The notes under the pieces are model-generated. The model saw only the letters and a list, made by a program, of their open reading frames with translations, was not told where the DNA came from and did no database searches. The position numbers and the translations under genes are program-made. Positions 48,301 to 62,200 of a stretch of 64,000 bases of DNA are shown here, in pieces. This DNA comes from Punctularia strigosozonata HHB-11173 SS5 (taxonomy: Eukaryota > Basidiomycota > Agaricomycetes > Corticiales > Punctulariaceae), in NCBI RefSeq assembly GCF_000264995.1, contig NW_006767433.1, positions 2,648,046-2,712,045 of the forward strand. Direction: 5' to 3'. Positions within the stretch are counted from its first letter, which is position 1, and every line of letters begins with the position of its first letter.

Positions 48301-48597
48301 GCGTCTATGATTCGGCAAGGCAATCAGTCTGACGCATTTTCGCCCACGTATACGCAATTCGCAAGCCCTGATATGCAGCACCAACATGCTCAAGGGCAGC
48401 CAGGCATGCCCACGCCTTATGCGAATGAAGCCGTCAACATAGATCAGATATGGCGCGGGTTCGAAATGGCCCCAAACGAACAAATACCTGTCTGGCTCTC
48501 GGACCAGAGTCTCGGCGGCAACTCGTTCACGCAACATGGCATGAACGCATTTTTGCTGCCACAGGATTACCTCCCTCCAACTCCTCAAATCTGGTGA
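45316..48597 (+). CDS. Zn2Cys6 fungal transcription factor with fungal_trans domain
   Basis: Exons: 45316..45433, 45495..45502, 45564..45700, 45771..46522, 46574..46625, 46681..46814, 46868..46972, 47025..47096, 47151..47277, 47329..47609, 47667..47873, 47924..47987, 48044..48111, 48167..48597, giving about 851 residues. The zinc cluster has six cysteines at about 42, 45, 52, 60, 63 and 70; an 8-nt micro-exon encodes the first. A heptad region follows (RIRSLESHVADIR), then a Gln/Ser/Pro-rich stretch, and the fungal_trans domain (GIISEGEARDLFRIF, AGWSENGWLPGGHAVRMALEL, AVHYTHATATFTATLL). The C-terminus is acidic or disordered. The intron 46523..46573 is stop-free and in frame. The gene is divergent from the FAD oxidase, with 220 bp between starts; joint regulation is possible but unproven. 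Target genes are unknown. Confidence 0.9.
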
Positions 48598-49000
48598 TCC
48601 TCCCACTCCGCTGGATTCGCTGGATTCACAAGTACCCCTCCGCCACTATTGACCGATCTTCCTCTCATCCTCCACCCAGTTGGCCATGTCACGACTCACT
48701 TGTATATTTCCCATTGCTCTCACTGCGTTTACGTTGACGAAAGACGTGTTGTACATTTATGGTCAAGAGGACATCTCTGGCCCCTGCTATTGCTTCCGTG
48801 GATCTTGCACAGTAATGTATCTCACTGCTACCGATACCCCGCCCTACAGATGTAAGTAGTCTAGTGTAGCAAACGTTGACGTCTGTGACTTCGGTTTGAC
48901 ACATGTTGGAGTTGGAACGTCGCGAGTACTACAGCTCGAGCCCGCGAACGGTACTGCATCTTCACTGGCCGTTCCCCCTCAATTGTTCTCGCACCGGATC
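48598..49000. other. Intergenic region
   Basis: The 3' region of the transcription factor gene and 5' region of the next gene. An open frame continues upstream of 49001 without an ATG. No other feature is seen. Confidence 0.4.
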
Positions 49001-51387
49001 ATGGCAGCTCCCTTTCCCGAAGTGCAACGGGGTGAAGAGACGAGTGCTCCGGATCGCAGAGCGCTGCGCGGAAGTGCGGAAAACAGAGACACGCCAACTT
49101 TCCCGATTAAGAGCCAAGGCGGTGGCCGGAGAAGAGCATCGCAACTTGATTCGGACGGTGCTAAAGATGCTCAGGGGACAGCACCGGCTCTCCCATATGG
49201 CGACCTGCGTCGGACAGACAGCTCATTGAATCAAGATCAATATTCTGGCGGGCGTGCAGCGGAAGTCTCGAATTGGCTGTCTCGTGGTGTGGGCGACTAC
49301 GCCCTTGAAGATACTGGTAATGTTCACTCTGGCTCGCACGGGAACGACGACCAGGCGGATCCGGAACATGATGGTTTGGATATGGTTCAACTTCATGGGA
49401 CTATGGACTTCTCGGCGACACCACGTCTGCACTCGCTCGACAGCACGAAAGGAGTCAATTCCGATGGAAATAGGGCATCGCTCAGGGGCAGATTCAACGA
49501 GGACCGCGCTTCGTCGATTGAAGCTGGCAATGAAGGCGGCACATCCCAGCTGCACCCCAACACCGACGCGGACGCAAAGGTCGTGACGGATTATATGGAC
49601 GACGATGGAAGGCACTTCAACGTGTTGCAGGCCCGCGACGGTGATAATAATGACTACTAAGTCAAGCTAATTGAGACTAATGGCGATTCTAGAGTCGAAG
49701 GAACGACGGATGTTTTTGTTGGTTCTCGCCAAGGCTCTCATGAGTTTCGGTGCACCATCTCACAGAGTGGAGGCTCACCTTGAACACTGCTCTTCCAAGC
49801 TCGGTATACGATCTGCCTTCATACAATTCCCCAATATCGTCATTGGGGTGTTCTTCAGGAATGTGACGGGTACCGCCTCGATCCATTTTGTTCGAGCGTC
49901 CGGGAAGGTCGCTTTAACTTCTCTCCACAAGGTACACCTTGTCTATCGGCGAGTTCTACACGAAAAGAAGGACGTGGGCGAGGCTCGACAAGAATTGATT
50001 GAAATCATCAAATCGCCACCGCGATACCCCAGATGGAAACGCTGTATATTCGCTTTCTTCCAGGGCGCTATCATATGCTCGCTCTCGTTTGGTGGATCTC
50101 TGTTGGATGTCTTTGTGGGAGGCGTATTCACGGCTAGTGTGCAGTGGCTGAACTTGTACGCTGTATCAAGAAGTGCTGCATACGCGAACGTCTTTGAGTA
50201 CGTTGATATCGTTGATCAGTTTGTCTTCCTTCTGACGACACATCTCAAGTATCACCTCGGCTATCATCGTCGCGCTCTGCGCCCGACTTCTCAGTGGTAT
50301 CCCTGGCAATGTGTTCTGCTACAACGCGATATCTTCCGCTGGGATTGTTCTCGTCCTGCCGGGATTTAATGTCTGTGAGTTACATCCCCTTCCGCATGCT
50401 CAGTCAACTAAGATGTTAACAGTGGTGTCTTCCTTGGAGTTGATATCTTTGAGCGTGCTGAGTGGTCCGGTCCGAATGGTGTACGCCATTATGTACACCA
50501 TGTTTCTGGTCAGTAGCGCATGTCGTACTCTGCCTCGTGGGCTGATCGTTCTATAGGGTTTCAGCCTCAATGCCGGTTCCGAGATATACTTCTCTGCCTG
50601 GCCTAAGGCTCGTACGCAACTGGAAGCGGCTGCGGTAGCGCTCACGACCAAGGACAGTTTCTACGGCTCAGCCACTTTATTGAACGGAACCATTGAGCTG
50701 GAGCCCTTTGACGCCACCTTCACTGTAGCAGATACTGCATCGGCTTCTAGATTTATAGTTCAAGGTTCGTCGCACGCATTGTTCAGCTCTGATATTGATC
50801 GTCAAGGTGCAGGTTGCTTCAGAGACCCGCACTGGCCGTGGTGGCGTCAATTACTGCCCTGGTGGACTATGTTATTTCTTGTGCCCGTATATGCGACCCT
50901 GTCTTGCATGTCGAACTTGCAGTCCTGGAGAAGCAAGCAATTCCCTGTCATGATATGCTTCTCGATCGCGACATATGCTGCTAATCGAGCGGCCAGGATT
51001 GCATATCCGAACCAAGCAAGCTTCATAGCAGCAGCAGGTGCAACAGTCATCGGTTTTCTAGGCAATCTCTATGGCAGGATATGGCGCGGTTCGGCTTTCA
51101 CGACTATGGTCCCCGGCGTTCTTTTCCTAGTTCCCGTAAGCCCCCATTCCCAGCATGCTCTCCGTGCAATTGCTTATTCAACACAGTCCGCATTATCAGG
51201 GGAAAATGGATTAAATCCTAGCTACTCTACGACAAGCAACGCTACCACGCAGTTCTCCGTAGGCTTTCAGCTCGGAATCAGGATGGTTCAAGTCGCGTTA
51301 GGCGTCATGGCGGGAGTATACGTTGGCGAATCTATCGCCTACGTAGGAGGGAGAAGACGCAAGCGGAATACACCATTCGCGTTCTGA
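49001..51387 (+). CDS. PRM10: ThrE/Prm10-type membrane transporter
   Basis: Exons 49001..49640, 49693..50197, 50250..50374, 50423..50508, 50557..50764, 50813..51135 and 51187..51387 give 695 residues. About 215 residues of hydrophilic N-terminus precede a ThrE (DUF1212) domain: RRMFLLVLAKALMSFGAPSHR and the many membrane helices that follow (SLSFGGSLLDVFVGGVF, NAISSAGIVLVLPGFNVL, SLELISLSVLSG). After a linker, the second ThrE-like half ends with TMVPGVLFLVPSALSG and ALGVMAGVYVGESI. Bacterial ThrE exports threonine and serine; yeast Prm10 is pheromone-regulated, with no firmly known substrate. The ATG at 49001 is the first in frame. Confidence 0.88.
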
Positions 51388-51615
51388 CCATTGGGTTGAG
51401 GCAGTGCCAAGCAGTTCCTGCGAACAACTAGATTGTAGTCCTCTATAGGTACATTTCAGACATACGAGTAGTGACGATGTTGGGTCGTGGAGTAAAGTTT
51501 CCGGTACAAATGAGGTCGCAAGGGGAAAAGGCTATGACAAAATAACATATCATTGACAACTGGTGAATGCGAGGCAGATACGCGCATAAAGTAAACATAA
51601 TGTAAATTAAGTGAC

Positions 51616-54600
51616 TTAACCGAATAGCTGCTGTAACTCCTCCATCCTTCGCTGGAGCATCTCGGCTTTGCTGTAATTCTGCCCGAGGGTCATGTTAGCA
51701 AGAGCGGTCTTCTTGCGCTGAACTTCGAGCAGGCGGGCTTCTATGGTGTTCTCGATAATGAGCTTGATCGTGGTCACCGGACGTGTTTGGCCCAGACGAT
51801 GCTACAAGCCAAGTGTAAGATACGTGCTAACCTTGACCGTTGTCACTCACGATGCGATCTACGGCCTGATTCTCAACAGCGGGATTCCTGTACGTCCTTG
51901 ATAAAAGAGGGCGAGCGTGCAAAATTCGGGTTATGCTCACCAATACGGGTCCATAAGGTACACCCGCTGCGCGGCGGTTAGATTGAGCCCGACGCCTCCT
52001 GCTTTGAGGCTGACAAGCAGGACTTCGCAGGCCGGGTCATGCTTTAGTGTTTCCATGGCGCGTGTACGATCGTCCCGCTTCATTGTACCGTCGAGCCGCT
52101 CGTAGCGTATCCCAGCCATTTCCAAGGCGTCTTCTATCCTATTACTACACTTAGCATCCCGAAACTCGCCGTCGGACATTCGTCACTCACTTGTCCAGCA
52201 TTGTCGTCCATTGAGAGCTGTCGATGAAATCAGCAGCAGTTATCAGGAGCAACAGCAAAAACATACAACACCACAGTCTTGACAACGCCGTCATCTACTT
52301 CATTGCCTTGGTCGTCGACCATCTGTACTTCGATGGAAGTTGGATCATAGTTGGCGGAATGAGGATTCGCCCTGGAGAATTGCATAAGATCACCGAGGAG
52401 AGCTTTGATCTTGGTGGAAGGATGAAAATCTGCCAAGCTCGCCCCCTTCCGCCTCTTCTCCCGCTTAGCCGGCTTCTTTTTGGGCGAAGCGTCCACACTG
52501 CTCTGAGCAATGATCTCCACTACGTCTGATGGCCCGAGCGCAGCTTGACAGGCGGAACAGGCTCGTAAGGTATCCTGGGAAGCGTTCGGCCATCCAGGGC
52601 ATACGCTACGTCGATAGCATTCGATGCAGAATAGGTGCTGGCAGCGTGTCATAACAGGACGCGGTCCACTGGGGCTGTTCTGACGGGTGGGCGCTCGTGA
52701 CATTGTTCTGCCTTTTCGCCCTCGTTTGGGGCCAGTTGAATTGTCCGGATCCATGGCACCGTCATTCTGAGCGCCGTCAGGACCGCCTAGATCGGACCCA
52801 CATTCGACACATTGAGCAGTCGCCGACTCTCGAAGGAGTGCAAAAACCGCAGCGGCGCGACTTGGCGTTATACCCTCGCGCGCAATGGCTGCAACGACGT
52901 CCTCGTAAACAGACGCGGCGTCTTGAGAAGAGCCTTCTGTAAATAGGCCCTTTCCCTCCACCAGTTCGTAGTGATCGCAGATCTGTCGTAACCGCAATAT
53001 CTTCTGGAGGATGCCAACGTAGTTCTTCATCACTTCATTCCGGTCAGAGAGTTCCGTGAACTCGGCTTTTGATTCGTTGTAGAACTGATTGTAAATCGCC
53101 TGCTCTTGTTCGTCGAACTTCAAGAGCCGGAGCTCGTCCCGACGCGGGGGAAGCGTGAGGATCTTTTGTCCGTCCTGAGCCCTCGTTTCCTTGGTCCGGC
53201 GTAACGTGATGCACTTCATGATGGTCTGCAATCTCGCGACGCCTAGCGGCTGCCCATACTTGACTGGTGTGCCAATGAACTCGGTCCAGACATTCTTATC
53301 GTCAAACGGTTCTAACCGCAGGAATTTGACTAAGGCGAACACGTCGTCGAGCTTGTTCTGCACCGGAGTCCCCGTGAGACAGAGACGACGATCCGCTATT
53401 AGGTCGCACGAGGCACGACATCCAACTGTACCCGTCTCCTTTATGGAGCTTGACAATGAGTGGTCAATCAGTATGCAACTCAATACCAACTACGAACTTT
53501 TCTTACTGAGCTTCATCGAGAACGACTCTGTTGATCGGTGACCGCAGTCAGCACCCGCAGTACAGCACTGGGGAGACATATTACTCGCCTGAACCAGTGA
53601 ATGCTTTGCAGAGCACTGCTCGCTTCCGAGGCGCTCGAGACAGTGACAAGCTTCTTGCGCTTCTTTCCTTTGGCACCGGACAGCTTGACGACTTGGTGAC
53701 CTCCGCCGTCGTATTCCGCCAAACCGTCGCATTCTTCGTCATCCTCGTCCTCATCCGCTTCCGAGCTTGCCAAACTGCGATTTTGCTTCGAGTATTCCGT
53801 TGCTAATGTCGAGAATGTGGTGATCACGGCGTCGAAATCAGCCAAGAAGGATGGATCCGGCCGTCGAGCGTTTCCGTGGTATACATACACGCGCAGAGCC
53901 CTTCCTTCATGTGATGACTGGGCATTGTCGGTGGGAAGTTTGCTCAGTGACGGTTGTGATGGCGGTAGCGATTGCGTCAATGACAATGAGGAGAGTGACG
54001 GCGTCGAACACTTGCTGGCGGCGTTACCGGAGGTACCTCCCACCACCGTCACCGGTCCCCGCCAGTGCTCTTTGAATTGCTCCTCCCAGTTTGAAATGGT
54101 TGAGAGCGGGCATATAATCAACGTCGCGCGACTCTTCGTCTTGATACGACATGCTCGAAGATAATCCGACTCAAGTCTGTCTTGCTCTTTAGCGGCTTTT
54201 CCCTTGCTCTTGATTGAACAGGATGGAGCAGACTCCGCATTTCCTTCAGGCATTCCCCAGACGCTACCAGCGAAGTGGTCTGCTGTGAGCGAGTGCTCCT
54301 GCGGGGGCGGCGGAAGGGCCAGAAGAGGCGAGGAAGCAAACGCTGCAGCTGAGTCCAAAGTCGCGGCTATCAGGGATACACAAGTGATCGTTTTGCCAAG
54401 TCCCATCTAATGCGATTGGTGAGTACGAGTCTCGTCTGCACAATGCCGTAGTATCCCTCACATCGTCCGCAAGGATGGCGCCCTTGGCTTCCTGGGGCTC
54501 ACGAAAGACTTCCTTCTGCGTGACGAGGTGTTGCCAGGATGGCTGTCCCGAAAAAGGATTCTTCCTCGCTTGCCAGAGGGAAGAATACGTGCCGTTTGGG

Positions 54601-55882
54601 CCAGGTCGTTCTCGCTCCCTTTCGAGCAGGAAGGTGATGGCCTTCTTCTGGTGCGAGTACAATTTCGTGGCGATACAAGGAGCTGACCCACAAAGATACA
54701 TCGTAAGAAGCTGCCTATTACATGCGTAATTGCACCACGTACATGGCTCCGTCTCCTCGAGTTCATCACCGTTCCGCAAGCTCTTGAACAGTTCCTCCGC
54801 CTGGCTGCGTTGTACTTCCACACTCTTGCAGTTGACCGCGGGTGAGCTCCATCTGCTATTTGCGCTAGATGCGTAGCCGAGCCTGTTAGGGGCATTAGGT
54901 AGTAAATTACGTGCGTGTCCGCCGGGAGGTGGATTATGCGGGTTGTAATAATGCGCAGAGGATAGACGTTGATAATCTTGTGACAGAGTAGGGTGATCTA
55001 AGAGGAGACCATGCTGAGACAAATATCCGCCGACGACAGGAATGTTTCCCTTGGGTGTGTAGACAAGGAGTTGCAGAGGAAGGATCGGCAGCTGGAAGAA
55101 ATGTGAGAAAGGGCTTCATTCGCAGGATATCCACTACGTACATTGGGCATCCCCCTTCGGACTTTACCATCTAACTTTATCAGCCCCTTCCCCAGCATTG
55201 GCCCGAGAGAGCTCGCGACCTTCTGTTCTACAACACCAAAGGTCTCCCCGGACACCATCTCGCCATTGGGCGCCTTCCAGTTGGGCGCCTTTATATTGAT
55301 GGTTTCTGATTTTCCAGGAGCCGGTTCATGCTGCAGGCGGACAACCGCCCAATCTGACTCGGTGCCAGCGGGTTCGGGCTGTCGGAGATAGGGTATAGGA
55401 TACAGCACAAGCGCGGTCACGGAGAGCATGCCAATGCAGACCGGTGTCTTCGGAGGCAGATCACTCGGAAGGCCACCAGGGGCTAGGGGCAGTGAATGTT
55501 GCGGTGGAGTGGCAGGCGGGGACGGGGAGCCAGTGAGATCTATCACTTGGCGATCCGGCAGCCTATGTGCGCTCGCCGGAATGACCGATGGTAGCGCGGG
55601 AGGTGGGAGAGCAGGTGCATGGGCCAACGGTGGCAATGGGGGACGAAAGGTAAACATAGAGGACAGCGAGACATCGCGTGTTGGTGGACCAGAGGACGAT
55701 GGCCCTGCGGTAGGGATGGACGGTCGTGCCGAGAGGCCCGAGGGCTGAGCAGAGCGGGGGCGCTTGGAAGCGCTGGGTCGGCAGCGAACATCGTCCTCGT
55801 CTTCGGTGTGGTCGTCGTCGCGGGTGAGGTCAATCGGATTGGAGTACATGTTGGAGGAGCTGGTGGCCGTGTATACCGACAT
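51616..55882 (-). CDS. Rad5/HLTF-like SNF2-RING ATPase
   Basis: Exons (minus): 55882..55142, 55091..54743, 54682..54462, 54406..53589, 53527..53507, 53448..52270, 52217..52191, 52138..51941, 51887..51851, 51801..51616, giving about 1258 residues. The N-terminus is Pro/Ser-rich with PIDLTRDDD and QVIDLTGSP, which look like SUMO-interaction motifs. SNF2 motifs: DDMGLGKTITC, CPLSTISNWEEQ, the Walker B VVLDEAH (on a 21-nt exon), LCLTGTPVQN, LKAGGVGLNL and DRIHRLGQTRPV. A RING finger lies between the ATPase lobes (CVEC, CQHLFCIEC, CSAC). This order is typical of Rad5/Rad16/HLTF ubiquitin ligases in damage tolerance. I could not see a clear HIRAN domain. The intron 53588..53528 has a GC donor (GCGAGT). 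Confidence 0.9.
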
Positions 55883-56236
55883 GGCGGGCGCAGAGCAGCG
55901 GCGAACGAGGTCGATCGTTGCGGCAGCGCCTTTTTGCACGGCTCTCGACCAAGGGCACAGGATGCGCACGTGACCCCTCCGGCAAAAGCGTAGCCAGTAT
56001 GACTAAGGGCGACCAAACGCCTCCTAACGCCTCACTCATCTGGTAAGCCGTTCCGAATCGCGCTGCCAGCCAACGATCCTCGACTCAGACCGCTGACTCA
56101 GACCCCTTCCTGCCTTCCTCATCTCACCCCGCGCTGCCCCATTCAGATCTGGGATTGGCCCAGTATTACTGGAGTCGGCGCCGGAATTGCGCAGCCTGAG
56201 ATAATGCAATATCGTAGTAAATAAACATATCCGCAT
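55883..56236. other. Intergenic: Rad5-like promoter and Mit1-like 3' region
   Basis: About 350 bp between two minus-strand genes. The frame of the Rad5-like gene stays open upstream of 55882 but has no ATG. No motif is recognised. Confidence 0.4.
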
Positions 56237-59200
56237 TCACTCTATCACCTCGATCGCGCCAGATGGGGATGAGGCGATCTCGCGTCTCTTGATCTGCTTG
56301 CTCAAGATCTTGCGCAACACCTGTACCGTGTGCGAGTGACCAGGGAGCTGATCCAGTCGCTTGATCTGCTTCGAAACGCTGCGCTTTACATCAATGCCCG
56401 ACCCACCTCACGTGTGCTAAAAACATACCTCTGTGGACCCTGCTGGACAACAGGGCAATCCTTGATGAGATGTCCCTGCGTCGAGTTGCACACAGCGCAT
56501 TCCTGCTTGAACTTTTTCCTCGCGGCCTCTGCGGGGGGCGATGAGGTGCGTTTCGTGGGCACTGCAGAAGGGGCGATGCCACGAGGCTGTGGGTCGGTCG
56601 GGTTCGAATGCAGCCCATCGGCCGTCCTTCTGAAATCCACAGCCGATTGCGGCTCTAGCAAGTGTAATGGCTGCCCTCGGATTAGGTGGATCGCGCCGCG
56701 CCGGTACAAGACCTCTTCGATCGCCCGAATCGCTGCACGCTAATCCGAAGAGCAGTGTGTCAGGAGCACATTTGTCAATGAGGCTGGTCTTGTGCTGACC
56801 CGTTCTTCGAGAGGCTCGTCCACGGCATGTACCAATATAATATGACGGTACTCGGCAAGGTTCTCGGAACTCTCTGTCATGTAGCACCCGCCGACGTCGT
56901 GCTGTAGGCCACATAGACCGCATACGTCGTCTTCTTGCATCCGCTCGACGGGCAATGCAGCCTTGCCCTTCATATGTGGTGCGAGCTCTGCCGGATCCAA
57001 GGGTTCATCAGTCTCGCTCTCCGTATCATCGTTAGGAGTAGCGGATCCGGCAAACTCGGAACCCTCGTCAGAAGCAACAGAAGGTGCCTTTGCCTTCTGC
57101 ACGGCCGTTACCTTAGGCGGCGGGACGGCGACACTGAGTTGCTGCTGTGCATATCATCAGGACGATGCCATTGGACTCCCTAAAAGCAAAACAACGCACC
57201 TGGGCAGCCAACGCTGCGGCTCTTCGACGCCGTCCTGTAACTACGGTATCGCTAGCTTGCGCTTTCTCCTCCGCGATCCGCTGAAGAGTCTGTGCCCATG
57301 AATCGCCCTGTTCGGCAGGTTCTTCGTTGACCGCATCAGCAATTTCCTCCAGTTCGTCCTTATCCGCAGCCCAGACTTTGGCGAAGGAGAATTGCAGACC
57401 GGACATCTTGTCTACTTCTTGTTCGTCTCCCTCCTTCTCAGTTTTCTCGATGAGTCTGTCGATATCTTGGTCCGAATCTAGCAGTAATTTCCCAATGGAC
57501 CGCAATCACAATGGAGCGCACTCGCAGGATTTACCGACTTACAGTGTATGTTCCTGGCCTCTTGTTCCTCGCTGCTACCGTCGAAAAGGGCTTTGGCACC
57601 GAAAGTCAGGATGGATTGTACGTCATCCCCGCCGTTCTCCTCGTCGTCCATCTTCTGCACGATGAGATGGTCCAGGACGAGCTTCTTTTTTCCCGTCTGC
57701 ATGATTCGCTCTGGCGCGCATGATGTTTGCCTGTGCGATTCTACGCGCGGAGTAGTGAAACACACCTTCGGCAGAATCCTTTACCATAAGTTTAAACACC
57801 AAGCAAGTCTTCTTTTGCCCATAACGATAGGCGCGCGCAATCGCCTATGAACCGCGTAAGGTCATTCCACGAGACGTAGAAGCTACATGAACTTCACCCA
57901 CTTGGAGGTCCTGATGGAAACGTGTTCGCGATCAGGGCACCGCTACGATGTGGAATTGATGCGCCTTACCTGATGAGGATTGAAATCGGGGTCAAATACA
58001 ATGACAGTGTCCGCGCTCCTGTGCGCGGCGAGGTCAGTACCAACGATCTTGCAGAGTGTTCCCGACGTGCCATAAGTTAATGCCGACACCACCAGCTCTC
58101 GTGGTGAGCAGAAATATGGAATAGATAGAGCCTTCTTTATTGAACTCATCCATGCTTTTCTGGCGATCTGCTTGCTTCGTGTTTCCGTCCTTGCGTACGA
58201 CGAGTTGAAGTCAGGACAGTTCGTACGCAAGCGGTACAACGAACCAAGCGGAGGTATTTGACGCCCTCGCCAGTCAAGAAGTCTTCAACGATATCAAGGG
58301 CGATCGAAAACTACATCATGTTCAATGGGGTGCCTCTCGAATGCTGACGACACTAACCTGGCTGAACAGGAGAATTCTGTGCCCACGAGCCCACAGCTTC
58401 GGCAAGAGGCTCCTGAGTAGACGTAATTTTGCGCTGGCGTCGATGAGCTTTTCGTGCGTCTCCGCAGGAGACAGGCCCCGCGGTTCAATGTCATCCGACA
58501 CGAGATACGGATGCTGAAGACATCTGATTCAAGGATTAGAGGGGAGGAACCGGAAGTGGAAGCCGATGCATACTTCCGTAGCTGCATCAGCAGATTGTTC
58601 ATGTTTGCTCTTAAACCTGAAGCACTGGTATTCGGATTTGACCCTTGGGTCAAACTTCGGAGCAAATCAAGGTTCTGGCCTGCACAGAAGTGAATGTTTG
58701 TCCAGAGGCTGCATGGCAAGGCGTACTCAGTATAGACCGATAAATTTCTTTCTGCAGAGGGGCCATCGAAACGGGGACGATGACTTCATTCTGTGCAAAA
58801 ATGTAAGGAGCATATGCGATATGAAATGTAACAATACCTTTGGCGGCAACGGCAGTACTTCCGACTTCATCCGGCGGAGGAAGTACGGTCGGAGTTTCTC
58901 GTGCAACTGTCTGACGAGATTCTCGTTCAGTTCGGCATATTCTCGTTCAAGACCCGCAAGGTCGTGCCATTCGGTAGGATCGAGGACTAGCCCCGTATCA
59001 ATGATACGTCAGAAGCAGGCCGAATATTTACGCACAGTTCATGAGATTGAACAACTCTCTCATATTGTTATTCAAGGGTGTCTGTTGGACGGAATCAACT
59101 GAGAATGCAAATAGTAGTTAGTAGAGGTCACTCACTCCTGTCATCAGAACTCGGTGAATGGATTTGAGCTCCCTGAGTTTCTTGAAGATAAGGCTACTAT

Positions 59201-62200
59201 CACTCTTCACTGTGATTCAATCTTGAGTGCCGCGTCCGAGTTATGGTCTTCGAACACAGGCTTACATCTTTGCCCCTCGTCAACGACGAGCACTTCCCAT
59301 CTTCCTGCTCCCTTGAAGACGGAGCTAAAATCCTTCGGGTTATTGAGAGTCTCGTAAGTGGTCACAAGGACGTGATAGTTCCGAGAATCTCGCAGCTCGA
59401 ACTCTCGGATGACAGCGCGGGCCTTGGCCTGTATGGATGGCATGATGAATTGTACACTTCACCTCACGAATGGGCCTACCTCTCCATAGAACGGTACCAC
59501 CCGAAGCTTCGGTGCCCAGCGTTCGAACTCCCGCATCCAGTTGGTGAGCGTCGAATTCGGAACGACAACCAGAGCAGGGAAGACTTTCCACCTTTCGACC
59601 AAGGTGCCGAGAAAAGTGGCGATCTGTACGGTTTTTCCCTAAACACTAACGGTCAGGATGGTTCTATCAAGAAATTCTACGGCTTACCAGACCCATCTCA
59701 TCCGCAAGTATGCAGTGCTGAAGGTTCCACCAATTGTTACACAACCAGTTGAGCCCATCCAGCTATTTTAGGTGGCCTCATCAACCGCTGGACGAAGCCA
59801 TTACCGAGTAATAAGTCCGTACCTGAAAAGGCATCAACTTCAAAGTATCGTCTTGGCCCAAATCGGGCTGCTGTCCTTCCACAAGGGCGTATTTCTTCTT
59901 GTACTCATTTTTGGTACGGTTATCCGGAAGATCTCGCTTCTTCACAACTTTGATTTCGCGAGCACTTACAAACCTTCGGAACGCGACCTCGAAGGCGGGA
60001 TAGTCGGCATCGTTTGGACACGGTGGGGAGTCCCATGTCGCTACGGAAGGCGTCAGCCGGAGAAGACACCGTAACGGCCGCACGACGCACACTCTTCATA
60101 CCCCAGATCGCCCCACTTGATGAACGCCCAGATGACCAGATGAGCGTCATCGTCTCTAAGTTCTCTCTTATTGCGTTTCTCCCATTCCTCCACGGTCTCT
60201 GCGAGATCATCATCAGGCTGCTCGCCTTGATTATACGCAGCAAATCGTTGCTGCTCAAGCTCTGACGACAGTTCAGCGACGTAATCGTTGCTGACGCTGG
60301 CCGACGCCGTTGAGCCCTTCCCTCTAGGTGCTTTTGCTTTCTGGAGTCTCTTCTCCGGCGCCCAGAGCAGTACTTCGAGTACGCGATCCACTGTTTTCCA
60401 TGAAGGAGGAATCCTCCTTTCAGCATCTATCAAAGCGGTAGTTGCAGTGTTCAGCGAAGAGTCCTCGGGTACACCCGGCACGGACGAGTCTCGGGAAATA
60501 CTCTCAACGGTAGCGAGATTATCATCCGGAGGAACATTGCTTGGTTGCATAGCATTCTCGGGCACGGGTTCATCGAGCAGCTTGACCTTAGTGCCTCCGG
60601 CGAGGAAGTTTTTCAGCTTCGCGGGACTTGTAGAGAGAAGCCACATATGAGGAACCCAGGATGTCCTCCGGTAGCTTCGGTCGACCCATTTGACAAGGTA
60701 CTCCCGCGGTAACTGGGACTTGTAATTGGAGGAGTCAGCAGGTGGCTGCAGCGCGTTCACTGGATATGGCCTCCAAGCCAAAATCTTGTCGAGGGCGAAC
60801 GTGAACGAAGAGCAATCGTGACATAGCCACTTGGTCTCGCGTTGGTAGTAGAGGGCATAGGACACGGGATCGTCATGTGCGCCTTCCGGTGGTGCTGGTA
60901 GATGAATATAATGAGCAGGACGCTTGCAAGTCAGGCACCTGAAAAGCAGCTCTTTTTGGTGCAAGTCATCCTGCTTCGCATCGTTGGCCATCTTGACATC
61001 ACCGTCGGGGCCCCCTCCGACGGATGCCTTGGAACCCGGGGAGTGCTCCTGTTGGGAAACACACGGACTATCCACTCTCTCTAGGCAGCCAATACAAAAG
61101 CCACCCCGGGTACAGGCACCGCAGACAAATTCAGTGGTTTCCAGAACATCAAGATCGTTTCGCCGCGTCATGTCGCCTCGGCTTCCGAGAGGTAGAGCCT
61201 GGTCGCGCTCGCGCGCAGCCTTGAGAATATCGCTGCGTTGAGTAGACGCTAAGCAATTCCAATGAGCTGCTACCGGACACCTCAAGCTATGAAAGGGCGG
61301 AGAAAAGTGCATAAGCTGTACATTAGCATTGATAGTTCAGATGCTCACCATCGAACCCAACCGCCAAGAGAGTTGATATGCTCTTCTTCGTCTTCCTCGA
61401 ACTCGTCTTGCCTCGCCCTTTTACCCCTTTTCTTGCGCAACAACTGGACATGGGCTGGACGCTCCCGGCATTTCTCACAGGTGTCGCGATGGGCTCTCAG
61501 ACGGGCCGTGTCTTCATCGGAATCATAATCAAGCGCCTCAACGGGACGCACGCAGCCGTACGCAGGCCGAGCCGGCTTCGGAATTTGTTTCCTCAGATGC
61601 AAACGGGGTTCCTGGTAGGCCGAATTGAGTTCCTCTTCATCTGTGCCATCTTCCGTCCTGGAAGACCTCTTGGAAGAAGCGGAAGTTCGTAATGTAACTT
61701 GATACCGCGGGGCGGTAGCATCGGAATCGTCATCGAAGTCGGAGTCAGGAACGGCATAGACTCTAGTTGCACGAGTCTTCTTAGGACTGAAAGGCAGAGT
61801 CTTTTTGTTGGATGCATTGCGTGTGTTCCTGCGGCTGGGGAGATCACCATGAAAGTCCAGGAAGTTATCGCCGCTGTCGATCTCGGACTCCGACAAAGAC
61901 TGTCCCTCGCTTGATGACTGACTAAGAGACCATCGACCGTTGGATTGCCTCTGCGAAGTCGGATTCCTTCGTTTTGCACGTGTGCCGCGAGATGAAGTAT
62001 CGGAGTATGCATTGAAGCGTGTAAGCGACCCTGAAGCTTTCTTCGCCACTGAAAGATATATGCTCAGCTTAACATCTCAACATAGAAAAGAGGATAGAAC
62101 ATTACATACAATACTCATTCACAAGCTTGGGGTATAGAAGAGTCATCTTCTTTGCAGGATACTGTGTGGCATGTCGATTGTTGGTAAGCATCGCACCCCG

